Notes under the pieces: generated by a model | What the model was told of the DNA's origin: nothing | Seen by the model: the letters and a program-made list of their open reading frames with translations, nothing else | Databases searched by the model: none | Shown: piece by piece, positions 51,974-63,500 of the stretch | Numbering within the stretch: the first letter of the stretch is position 1 | How the letters are laid out: every line of letters begins with the position of its first letter | Program-made: the position numbers and the translations under genes | NCBI GenBank assembly: GCA_977017575.1 | Contig: CDRNVI010000140.1 | Coordinates: 310,001-374,000, forward strand | Origin: Paramoeba atlantica | Lineage: Eukaryota > Discosea | DNA: 64,000 nt | Direction of reading: 5' to 3'

Positions 51974-52819
51974 TTAAACCAATTGGAAATCTTCCCTCCC
52001 TTCTCGAGCGTAGAAAGCCATCACACAAACTAACACCACACCAAAGATAAAGATACACGCCAACACCACCATCATAGCTTCGACTCGAGTCAAACCAGAA
52101 TATGCATCATAATGGTGGTGTGGAGAACCACTGGGGGGTGGGTAGAGTTGTGAGGGGGGGAGTGTGATTCTTGGGGGAGGTGGGGGTGGGACCGGAGAAG
52201 GAGAAGGTGATGGAAAAGGTGATGGAGATGGGGGGAAAGGAGAAGGAGATGGAGAAGGTGATGAAACAGGAGATGGAGATGGGGAAGGGGTTGGAGGTGG
52301 AAACGGAACAGGTGATGGAATTGGAAATGGGGAAGGGGTTGGAGGTTCTGGAGATGGAGATGGGAATGGTTCTGGAGATGGTGGTGGGACTGGTGAAGGG
52401 GAAGGACTGGGAGCTGGTGATGGACTCACAGATGGAATCGGAGAAGAAGAAGGACTCGGAGAGGGAGAGGGAGACGGGCTTGGAGGAAAGGGACTGGGTG
52501 AGAAAGAAGGGGATGGAGATGAAGATGGAGAAGGAGATGGACTTGGAGATGGTTCGGCGGAGGGAGATGGTGATGGTGATGGCGATGGAGACGGAGAAGG
52601 AGAAGGAGAAGGTGAGAGACCGCGCTTCTTCAGTGAGTTCTGATTGTGCGTTGCAAACAGTACTTCAAGAAACTTCTCATCAAACTTTTCCTCTTGAATC
52701 GCTCTCAACGTACTACTTGTGTAATTATTCTTTCCCGATTCATTTGGTGAAGAAGACCTTGTTTCAAACAAGAGAATAAAAGAAAGAAGGAAAACGGCCC
52801 AACAAAACGAAAGCCGCAT
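51974..52819 (-). CDS. Single-pass membrane protein with (Ser-Pro)n mucin-like ectodomain
   Basis: Single exon, 281 residues from the chosen start at 52819, which gives a good signal peptide ([16 protein letters not shown]). About 40 residues of normal sequence are followed by about 150 residues of SPSPSP/EPSPSP repeats, then [15 protein letters not shown], a membrane helix ([19 protein letters not shown]) and a short tail ending FQLV. This is the layout of extensin-like or mucin-like cell-surface proteins in which Ser/Pro is O-glycosylated. The DNA is a GGAGATGG-type hexamer repeat on the + strand. Function unknown. Confidence 0.75.
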   Translation of the reverse strand: MRLSFCWAVFLLSFILLFETRSSSPNESGKNNYTSSTLRAIQEEKFDEKFLEVLFATHNQNSLKKRGLSPSPSPSPSPSPSPSPSPSAEPSPSPSPSPSSSPSPSFSPSPFPPSPSPSPSPSPSSSPIPSVSPSPAPSPSPSPVPPPSPEPFPSPSPEPPTPSPFPIPSPVPFPPPTPSPSPSPVSSPSPSPSPFPPSPSPFPSPSPSPVPPPPPPRITLPPSQLYPPPSGSPHHHYDAYSGLTRVEAMMVVLACIFIFGVVLVCVMAFYAREGREDFQLV

Positions 52820-53097
52820 CTCCAACCACCGCAAAATAACCCGACGGCCGTTTTTTGATTTTTTTGACCCAAAAAAAAAACAAAAAAGGAAAAAGTGGCC
52901 AACTTTTCTGGCCATTTTGGAATTCAAAAAAACTGAGCCAAAAGAAGCAATTCATTTTTTTCTGTGTTGTGTTTTTATTTTTGTGTGATTTTAAAAGTTG
53001 TGGAAAAGAGAGAGTTTGTTATCAAAATGAGAATATACAAAGTGTGGTGTTTTTTTTTTTTTGAATGGAACTTCCCAAAGAAGGGTTGATGATATCA
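52820..53097. other. Intergenic region
   Basis: 278 bp between the mucin-like gene start and the 3' end of the next minus-strand gene. A/T-rich; no gene seen. Confidence 0.5.
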
Positions 53098-54266
53098 TCA
53101 ACCCCTTCTCATTCTTTTTCTTGCATTGTCCAAACTGGGCGATTCTCTTCCTCCTTTTCTCTTTTTGTCGCATTCAATTTCTCGATCTTCAAAAGTCAGA
53201 ACAACTTCTCCTTGATGTGTGTTTTCACCCATTTTTCTCATCTTATTTGGTGGTGCTGAAATCGTAAGATGAAGTGTTTCTTCTTCTTCCTCTTCCCCAC
53301 CTCCTTTCTTCGGTAAAAGGGGAGAAATCGGTGTTGGTGACTCTCCATGAGCAAGTCGTTTAAAACCAACAGATTTTTGAAGACGGCCAGCTAACTCTTC
53401 CACCACTTGTTGAGGAACATACCCGATTTCGCGAAGTGCCCGAACTTCTTCTTTAAGGACAAGAATTCGGATCGCTGCTGCTCTGGTAATTGGTTGAGGA
53501 CATCTCTCACAGACATAGTTGATTTCTTGGTCTGTAAATTGACGAAGTGGAATTTCTCCTTTCCCACTGTTTCGACTCGCAGCAATCTTTCGGAGTAACA
53601 TTGAACTCGCTGATTCTTCTCCATAACCTTCGTTCCGAAGTTGACCTAATTGGAAAGCAGACGTTTCCCGAAAGTTATCAATTGCTTTCTGTTTTTTTTT
53701 TTAGCTGTCAATAAAATACCCTTGGGAATGAAAAAAACAAAATAAAAAAACGATCATCAAACCATTAAATCTCTATTCAGGGAGTGTTTTTCTGACAAAC
53801 GAAGAGGTTGTTGGGAGGAAGAGGAAGAAGAGGAAGAAGAGGAAGAAGAGGAAGAAGCCGAAGAAGAAGGCAGAGTTGCTGGCAGTGGAGGGGCAGGAGA
53901 GGTTGGTAAAGGAGAGGGAGGATTTGAGGAAGAGGAGGAAGGAGAAGAAGGCAAGGTAGTGTTATCACTCAAACGAAGTTTCCTTTTCTTTTTGGGCGTT
54001 TCTCCCTGCAATAAGGATGTTGAAAGGGAAGAGGAAGAACGAAGAACGGACATGGAAACACCACAAGAGCGCTTTGATGGAGAATGAGAAAGGGAGGAAG
54101 AGGAAGAGGAAGAGGAAGAAGGAGAGGGAGAAGGAGAAGGAGAGGGAGAAGAAGAACAGTTCTCTCTCTTCTTCATGTTTTGTTCAAGATCTTCAAATGT
54201 TTGCTGGGAGAAATTCGCAAAAAGAATAAGAAGCGGGAAAAAAACTACAAAAGTGCTATCGGGCAT
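53098..54266 (-). CDS. Unidentified basic, Ser-rich, probably nuclear protein
   Basis: Three exons: MPDSTF (start 54266), then QTFEDLEQNMKKRENC with (SP)n and Ser runs and a basic KKKRKLRLSD, then a last exon (from about 53692) with the only ordered-looking part: AIDNFRETSAFQLGQLRNEG, LRQFTDQEINYVCERC and ILVLKEEVRALREIGYVP. It ends with a Lys/Arg-rich ARKRMRRG. Junctions are phase 0. I do not recognise the conserved part; the basic clusters look like nuclear localisation signals. It shares a 149-bp divergent promoter region with the RasGEF gene. Confidence 0.65.
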
Positions 54267-54415
54267 TCAAAAAGGAGATGGCTAAAAAAAAATAGCGATA
54301 GAGTTCTTAATTTTTAGAACCTTTTGGTTTCATTTCGTTTTTTTTTTTGGTTTGTTTTTTGGTTTGGGAAGATTCTTTTTTTTTTCTCTTTCTTTTAGGT
54401 TCAAAAGGTCTATGA

Positions 54416-57400
54416 ATGTCAGACCATCTCGAGGGAGATAATTCTCCCAAAAAAGATCCACAACCTTTACTAACATCTCCTCATATTCACACATTATCTC
54501 CTCGTGGTGACTCTCCTTCGAAGGCTGAATGGAGAAAAGTTTGGGTAAGGAGAAGAAAGAATGATTCTTTTTTCTTTCTTTTTTAAAATTGAAGTTTTGT
54601 TTTCTTCACAGCGCTCTCCTTCTTCACATCGAAGGGATCCCAAATTTTCTCCTCGTTTGACTCAAGTTGATGACACAATTAAATCACCCACCTTGAAACC
54701 TGGAAAAGTAAAAGTTGGAACATCACCAAAGAAGAAAGGTCCACTTCTCTCTCCTAAACCCCGAAAGCATTACCCTTCTTCTCCTCGGCACCGATACTCT
54801 CCAACCGCAGAATTGGCTCTCAGTGCTGAAGCTCCTTCTCTCTCTCTCCCCTCTCTCTTTCCTTCAACTCCAAAAAGTGGGTCTATGATTGTGCCCGGTC
54901 GAAGCAAAACACCTGTTCAATCTTCAATGAGTCCAACTCTCACATCTCCCACATCTCCCAAGAAAGAAAAGAAAGAAAATGAGAAAGTTTTCTCTCACCC
55001 TCATTTGTCACGTATGTCGCGAGCTGGTGTTGGTGAGTGTTTTCTGATTCCTTCTTTCTTTCTTTCTTTCTTTTTCTTCAGAAAATAATCCTTCTACCAG
55101 ATTGGGGAGACAACTTGGCTTATACACAATCCAACCTAATGGTGGAGGAAAAGAAGGGTCTCCCATTCTCTTTTCGTGTTGGAGGAGAATCGAGCAAACT
55201 TCCACTCTCAGCTCAACAGGTTTCCTCTTGGCTACAAAATTGATCATTTTTATAATTGAGAGAAGATTCAACTTTATTTTATGTTCCAAAGAATTTATAT
55301 TTATTAAATATAATAATTAAATATAATAATTTATTATATTTTTGTAGCATTCTCCCAAGAAGGTAACAAGTCCACGAGGTCGAAAAAATAGTATTAGACA
55401 ATCATTTCTGAAGTTGGGAAAGGCGAGTGCTCGTGTACAACGGGGATTCAGGCTCACTCAGTTGCTTTCTCGACAAATTCGATTGGAGATGGTTTTTTCT
55501 TTTCTTCTTCTTCTTCTTTCAATTTTTTAAAATATTGTGGTTTTTGAAAAATGAGATTTGTAATGTTCTTCTTCCCCTTTTTTTTTGATAGGATGGGCTT
55601 ATCAACGCTTTGAAGTCAGAATACAATGAATCTTTCTATGCAATCATTTTTAATGTTCCTTTAATGGAGATTTTAAAAACGGTTTTTTCTTTTTGATTCT
55701 CTTTTTTTTCAAGTCTCAAAAAAAAGAAAAAAAAAAGAAGACTAAAAAAAATATCCATTTTGGCAAACTAAAAAAAATTGATTTTTTGACAACAAAACCA
55801 AAAATAGAATCCAACATTTCAAGATCTTGTGAGTCTCCTTTTTGTGGAGTCTGATTTTCGAGAGAAGATATGGAGTTGTTTTGTTCTCATTTATCCTTCT
55901 TTTTGTTCTGGGATTGAACTTTTGACTGAGATTTTTACTTCTCTTTGTTCTACAAATGAGTCTTTTGTTGTGAAGGTTTTTTTTGTTTTTTGTTTTGTTA
56001 TTTTGTATTTGTTTTTTGTTTTTTTTTTGTTTTTTTTTTCTTTCTTTTTTCATTCCAAGATATCTCATTTCACATGTCTCTTTTTTCTCTTTCTAGTTTT
56101 TGCAATATTGGATGAGTTCAATGTGGGAAGATTGGTTATCAGAATCAGAACAAAAGGTCTTTTCCTTTTATTTCAAACTTTTTTTTTTAAATTTCTTTTC
56201 TCTTCTTTTTGTAAATTTCTTTTCTTTTCTTTTCTGTTCCTTCTTTTTGTGTGACAAAACTTCGAACAGAAATATCTAACTGAAGAATTGATGAGTGGAA
56301 GATGGTTTTCTTCGAGAACAAGAACATTTCTTTTGGATCTTCTTCTCACAAATGGCGACTTGGCGGAGATTCAGAGGTTGTCATTTGAGTATGATGAGGA
56401 TTTTCTCTCTTTGTATAAGTTTGTTGATACTACTGGTATTGTTTTTTTTTTTTTGTTTTTTTTTTGTTTTTTTTTTGTTTTTTGTTTTTTTTTTTTATTT
56501 TTTATTTTTTTCTGAAAGATTTTTTTTTTGTGTTTGTATTAATAATATAATTTTTCTTTGAATGAAGAAGGAGACCTGAAAAAAAAGAATCTTACAAATT
56601 CGATGAAGAATCGGCAAACTTGTTGTTCTTGTCAAGGTTTTTCATTTTCTTTCATTTCTTTCTTTTTTTTTGTTTGTTTTAAAGAATCCTATTTCTCATT
56701 TTCTTCTCTTTCTTTTTAGCAATCTCGGAGTCTCTCGTTCAATGTCAAATTTGTAAAGGTTCTTATTGTCAAATTTGTGTAGATGACCCTCTCTTAAAGA
56801 AGAGTTGCGAAAAGAATCTGGCCCACGATTTTGAAGGAAATGTAAAAAATTCTTTTTCTTTTTCTCTTTTTTTCTCTTTTTTTCTCTTTTGGATTTTTTA
56901 CTTCTTTGGTGACATTCTTTTTTGTTTTCTTTGAAAAAGGAATCATTTTTCACGGTGACAGATACCTCTTCTCTTGGTGGAAGTTCTGAAGTCACGGATT
57001 CGGGCGGTTGGGTTTGTATTTTTTTTGGTTAAAAACCAATTTTTTGATTTATATTTTATTTATTTATATTTTTGTTAATGAAGAGAAAAAAGAGATTCTT
57101 TTTTTGATTGATTTTTTCTTTTGAACAGAGAGATTGGGAAAAATGGGATGATTTGTGGTTTGCTCGTCAATTGGCTGTTTATCATTGGGAATTGTTGTTT
57201 ACTCTTTCTGCTCGAGAACCGATTCTTTGGAATAATTCCACAAATAAGGTTTTTTTGGGGTTTTTTTCTGGGATTTTTGGGATTTTTGTTTTTTTATTCA
57301 GAAAGGGAAAATTACTTTTCTTTGGATTTTTAATTTTTAATTTTTAATTTTTCTTTTTTCTTTTTTTTTTTAGGAAGAAGATTGTGTCCATTTTTGGGAA

Positions 57401-60297
57401 ATGGTTCAACAATTTAATGATTTGACTTTGTGGGCTGTTTCTGAGATTGTTGTTCGCATTCGTCTCTCTGAAAGAGGTTTTGATTTTTTTCTCTTCCCTC
57501 AAAACAATAATTAATCCCAAATTTTCTCATTCATTAATATTAAATCTTTTTTTATTATTATTCAAAATAAATAATTCTTTTTCAGTTTTTTTATTGGAAA
57601 AATTGATCAATACAATTTGGCATTCAATGGTACTACAAAACTTTTTTGGAGGAAAAGCTCTTTTTTCTGCTATTAATCATCCTGCTATTTCTCGTCTTAA
57701 AAATACTTTTCAAAATCTTAGCAAGTTTTTTTTTCTTTTTTCTTTTTCTTTTTCTTTTTCTTTTTCTTTTTGTTTTTTTTTTCTTTTTTCTCTTTTCTTT
57801 TTCTTTCTCTTTTCTGAAACCTTCTAAATCCTCTCTTCATCTCTCAGACGGACAAAAACAAGATTAACTGAAATAAGAAACCTCTTTTCATTAAAAGAAA
57901 ATGGATTAAATTATAGGACGCTTCTAAAATCGATAAATGGGCCCTATGTCCCTTTTATCGGTTTACATTCGAAAGATTTGATTTTTTTGAAGGACGGAAA
58001 TCCTGATCGGAGTAAAGGGTTTGTTTTCTTTTTTTCTTTTTTTCTTTTTTTCTTTTTCTCTTTTTTCTTTTTTTTCTTTTTTTCTTTTTCTTTTTGAGTT
58101 TTGTTCTTCTTTTGTTTTGTTATGTTTTTTTTTTTTTTTTTTGCTTTTCTCCTCTCTTTTCTCTTTCGATTCTAACTTTTCAACCAATCCAGAGATTTAT
58201 TAAACTTTAAAAAGTTTTATAAAATGTGGGAAGTTGTAGAGACTGTTTTTAGTGGTCTTTCTTCTCCATACTCGGCAAGTCTTTCTCCCACATTTAAAGA
58301 GTGGACAAGGTTTTTTGTTTTGTTTTGTTTTTGTGGAAAGAGGAGAAGAGAATGGATGGATTTCTTTCTTTTTCTCTTTTGTCTTTTTTGTCTTTCTCTC
58401 TCTTATCTTTTCTTTCTCTATTCTTTTGCAACTTTTTTGGATGATTGAAGAATTCGATTGGCAACACTTGAAGATGATGATATCTTTTTGTGGTCTCGGC
58501 GTGTTGAGCCAAATAACATCGAAGCACTTATTGCTGATTTTATTTCAAATGAACTTGATTTTCTTTCAGTTTTGAATTTTATTGTTTAAAATTAATTTTA
58601 ATTTTTATCTAATTCTTTTTTCAAAGGAAAAAGAAGCGTTGGAAGAAGAAAAGGTGAACTACGAAACTGTGATTGACCGACTTTCTAGTGCATTTCTCAT
58701 TTTATCAAACCAATCGAATACTGTTCCCATGTCTGATTCTCTTCAAGTGACAATCGACAATGTTACTCTCTTTCTTTGTGGATTTTAATGCTCTCTTTTT
58801 CCCAACTCAAAATTTCTCCAGGAAAAAAATCAAAAACAAATTTGCTGTGACGACATCACCATCACCATCCCTCTTCCCCCTACCTCTTGTGTTGAATCAC
58901 CATCATCTCCTCAACTTCAACCAGAATCACCAACATCACCAGAAGCACCAACATCACCAGAAGCACCAACATCACCAGAAACACCCACATCACCAGAAGC
59001 ACAAATATCTTCAATATCTCCTCCACCTCCTCCCCTTGAAAAAGCATCTCCAGTCATGAACCTATTAACCCACGTCTCTCCTAAAATATCTCCAAAAGAG
59101 ATAACTCGAACTTCACCTACTAAATATATAGCAACACCACCAGGACTCCCCAAAATAGGAGCCGTCCAACCTTTAGTACGAAAACGGAATTCATTAAAGT
59201 ATTCTCTGAGACCTCTCTCTCCAACAAGATTCCGCCCACGGACACCATCACCTCCATCCCCCAAAGAAAGAGGGACACGCCAACAAAAAGGCCAATCAAA
59301 CTCCTCAGAGTCACTAAAACGATCTGCTCCAACATCACCATCCAACTCAGTCACATTTTCTAAAAAAAGGTTCTCAACCAAAAAAGTCTCACCTGAAACA
59401 CAACCCTCCCAAACAACACCACCATTAACCCAAGTTCCCCCAGTCGAAAAATCCCCCACTTTTGGGATTTCCCCTCACTTCAGAATCCAAAATCCCTCAG
59501 AAAAGTCCTCTCGACGAAACTCCGCAGACAAAACATCTTCTATTATACCGCAAAGTCCCTCATTTGAAAAATCAACATTTTCTCCAACTGCTCAAATATC
59601 ATCATTGTCACCCACAAAAATTGGAGCTTCACCAAAAGAACAACCGTTTTCTCAATCACCGCCATCAACAATATCTCCAACACAAAAACCAGCCACAATT
59701 GATGGAATTTCTCCCAAAAGAACCACAAAAATTGGAGCTTCACCAAAAGAACAACCTTCTTCTCGATCATCACCAACCACAATATCTCCAACACAAAAAC
59801 TAGCCACAATCGATGGAATTTCTCCCAGAAGAACCACAAGAATAATCCCCCAACTACCAGAAAAATCAGTCACATTCGATACTCCTGTTTTAAAACAATC
59901 TCAAAAATTGACAGCAGTGCCTTCCTCTTTCGAAACAACATCTCCCAGAACACTCCATCCACCCCTTCTCGCGCCACCCTCTCTCCCTCGTCCTCGCATG
60001 TCACGAAGGTCAAACCGATTTTTTGCTGAGAATATCATGATTGAGCAAGAAGAAAATGTGAGTGATAGGGTTAAATTGTGGAAGGATTCGTTTATGCCTC
60101 GCAATCGGAGTGATAGTTCGACCATGCCTCTCCATCTCTCGAATGTTTTACTGAGGCAAGTTAGTCAGATCGCTTTGACGAATAGTTTGGAGGAGGAGGA
60201 GGAGAGGGAAAAAGAAAAGTTCAGCTATGAAGATACTTTTTATGGAACGGAAGATTGCGAGAAGGAATTACTATCTCAGAAAGAAGGTGAAGACTGA
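54416..60297 (+). CDS. RasGEF (REM + CDC25 domains) with internal zinc-binding module and long SP-rich tails
   Basis: About 18 exons. The first starts MSDHLEGDNSPKKDPQ at 54416; the N-terminal ~250 residues are Ser/Pro-rich. A REM (RasGEF_N) region follows (IRQSFLKLGKASARVQRGFR, SDFREKIWSCFVLIYPSF, LQYWMSSMWEDWLSE). Next is a Cys cluster, CCSCQ then QCQICKGSYCQICV, at 56620-56790. The catalytic CDC25 domain is clear: DDLWFARQLAVYHWELLFTL, EMVQQFNDLTLWAVSEIVVR, ISRLKNTFQNL, GPYVPFIGLHSKDLIFL, ending near SRRVEP. CDC25 domains open Ras/Rap for GTP. The last ~480 residues (58850-60297) are disordered, rich in SPxxP, with a 37-residue perfect-register duplication. Exact early exon borders (54900-55300) are less certain. 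Confidence 0.87.
59614..59835 (+). repeat. Two-copy 111-bp (37-codon) tandem duplication in RasGEF tail
   Basis: ACAAAAATTGGAGCTTCACC starts at 59614 and again at 59725. Each unit encodes TKIGASPKEQP...ISPTQK.ATIDGISP; six or seven residues differ, so the duplication is not recent. Confidence 0.9.
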
Positions 60298-60563
60298 AAA
60301 GGGAAGAAAATAGTAAAAGGAGGAAGGAGGCTGTAATGGTTCATCACAACCTTCGAAAAAGAAAAAGAGAGATTTAACTCTCGTAACAAAAACAACTGGG
60401 CTCTCTTTTGTGTGATTGATTCTCTCAGGAAGTGGGGATGATTAATTTTGACTCATAAATCTTGAGAAAGAGAGATGATAAATAAATAAAAAACAATCAA
60501 AAACAATCATTTTGGAAAAAGAGAATAGAATGGAGCACATTTCTTTTTCTTTGAATAGCAATT
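60298..60563. other. Convergent intergenic region
   Basis: 266 bp between convergent stop codons; probable 3' UTRs, nothing else seen. Confidence 0.5.
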
Positions 60564-63500
60564 TTATTTTTTTACAGAACTGTCAAATGCTCCTGCAGAC
60601 CCTGAGAATCAAAAATTAAAAACAAATATCTCCTCCTCTTCTCTCTCCAATCATTTTTCAAAAAAAAATAAAACTCAACGAAAAAAGTCTATTTTTTTTC
60701 AAAAGAAAAAAAAGTATGATTCAAACCTGACTTTAAACCCCTCCTCCGACCCTGAGCCTGTAAATTCACATTCCTAAAACTCTCTCCCATCTCTCCCCCC
60801 CTCCCTCCATCAATCCCCACCATACTGCTCTGTGGTCTTTGCGCCAACATTTGTTGTAATTCTTGTGAAGTCATCATCATTCCTTCTCCATGTCTCCCTC
60901 TTCTTGGATCAACTGCCATTTTTCTTCTTGCTGCTCTGCTTTGAGGAGTCTTTGGGTCTTCTTCAGGTGAAGGGGAACGTTGAAGAGTTGGGGAGATGTA
61001 TCGTGGAGAAGTAGATAAAGTAGATTGTATGAAGCGTGGAGAGGGAGATCGTGGCGAAGAAGAAGAAGATAAACTTGAGGGTTGGTAACCACGTGGAGAA
61101 GAAGAAGGTTGTGGTCTTGGGACAGGAGGGAGCTCTTTTCTGGGGACTGGGGGGAGTTCTTTTCTTGGAACTTGTGGATGTGAAGGATGCGGGTGTGGTT
61201 TTGTGGATGTTAGAGGAGGAAGAGGTCGTTGTTGTTGTTTTTGTGGAGGGGTTGGTGGTGATTGCTGATATGGAGAACCTTGTGGTTGTGGTAGAGGCTT
61301 CTTTTGGAATGGAGGAGGAGGTTTGGCAATCTTTTCTGGAGGGCTTGGGCTTTCAGTCCCATTTCCTCCTGGGACACTAAGTAACAATTCATTTGTATTT
61401 GTCTGGACTAATGGCCCTGACCTTGGTGACATCTGAGAAAGGGACTTATTTTGAGATCGAGTAGATATTGCGCTCCCTCCTTTCTTTTGAATTCTTTTTG
61501 GAGTGACAGAAATTTGGCTCATTGAAGCACCTGTCCCTGAACCACCACTCGCAAAAAGAGGTTTCTCCTCCTCATTTGTATCTTTTCTATGTTTTGGCGA
61601 ATTTGCAAAAGCTGAAGGAGAGGGGACAGAGACTTTCGGAAATTTTTTGTGGAAGGGGGAATGAGTTGCGTGAGGAGAATGAGCTACGTGCGAAGGAGAT
61701 TGAGAAGGAGAGGGCACAGCCATGTTTCTGAGAGAGGGCGTCGCGGGAGATTGAGTAGGTGGGGTTTTAGGAAATAAATACATTTGGGGGCGGGCTGAGA
61801 GACGGTGAGAAGTAGCCGGCATTTTTTCCACTTGGGGGAGGGGAGAGAAAGAAGAGAAAGAAGAGAAAGAGAAAGAGAAAGAGAAAGAGTAAGTCGAGAG
61901 GAAAATCAAAGTCGAAAAAGAAAGAAAGAAATTTACTTAGAGAATGGATTTTGTTGTACCATTTTGTAACCACTGTATTATCGTCTGAGAAAATATAATA
62001 AGTTCGAAAAGCTGTCACCTATTTTTAAATGTTATCTTAAAAAAGAAAAAAATGAAATTTTTTTGTCTTGGTGAAGTTTTGAACTTTTCCATTGTGAAAG
62101 AGTTTCTCTTTTCTTGAGAAAAATAATTTAAAAAAATATTGAGAAAAATAGACCAGTTCGAGGACAATGACGGAAGTTGGAAGAGAAAGAAGTTGAGAAA
62201 CAGTTTGTGGTGCTGCTAATAAAACATCTGTCACTTTATACAAATCGATGATTCCAGTTGGTTTGGCTTGCTATTTTAAAACAAAATGAATAAAGAAATA
62301 ATTTTTTAAAAAACAATAAAACAACAAAAAACAACAAATTTCAGAGAACAAAAACAAAAACAAAAACCGATTGAGACTTCGAATACTCAACACAAGGACT
62401 CCTCAAAACAAACCACCTCCAATTCCAATTCTTCTTCTTTCCAGGAGAGATTTTTCCACCCACTTCAAACAACAACAAAAAAAAAACAACAAAAATAACA
62501 ATAACAATAACAAAAACAAAAACAAAAACAAACAAACAAAAACAAAAACAAAAACAAAAACAAAAACAAAAACAACAAACCGACTGAGACTTCGAATACT
62601 CAACACAAGTGCTCCTCAAAACAAACCACCTCCAATTCTAATTCTTCCTCTTTCCAGGAGAGGTTTTTCCACCCACTTCAAACAACAACAACAAAAAAAA
62701 CAAAAAACAACAACAACAACAACAACAACAACAAACAACAAACAACAACAACAACAACAACAACAAACCGACTGAGACTTAGAATACTCAACACAAGTAC
62801 TCCTCAAAACAAACCACCTCCGATTCCAATTCTTCTTCTTTCCAGGAGAGATTTTACCACCCAATTTTGTTAACCAATCACCATAAATTTCTCCTACAAC
62901 AGCTCTTGATCCTGGAGCTCCTCCTGTTGAGAGATCGATTGTGTGTGATGCTGTTCCGCTTGCTATGTTTGCTGAGAGGAGGCTGAAGAGGACCATCTAT
63001 TTTTTTGGGGGGGGAGAGGGGGGAGAGAGATATGGTTTGGAGTTGAGTTTTTGAAAGAATATTGTTTTGATGAAATACAAAGAAAAGAAGATAAAAATTT
63101 AAAATAAAAAAATAAAAAATAAAAAATAAAATAAAATAAAATAATAAATAAAAAATAAATAAAAAATAATAAAAAAAATAAAAAAAAATAAATATCCCAA
63201 AAACCTGATCAAAAGGATCATGAGTATGCAATTTGGCAAACTCTTCAATCGTTGGCGGTGAAGAGAGAGCTGAATATTCTTCTGCTCTCTTCTGTACAAA
63301 GCTATCAAACAATTGTGACCCTATTAAAAGTTCCACCATCTGTTTGTTTTTTTTTGTTATTATTTTTTTTTGTTTTCATTCTTTTTTTTTTTTGTTACTA
63401 TTCTTTTTTGTTATTTTTTTTTTGTTACTTTTTTTTTGTTATTTTTTTTGGTGTTGTTTGAGATGTTTTAAGAGAAAGAGATGCAAAGAGAAGAAAGAGA

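Noticed and set aside
52164-52643. Plus-strand Gly/Asp/Glu-rich frame of 159 codons
   Set aside because: Antisense of the Ser-Pro repeat; the minus frame has signal peptide and membrane helix.
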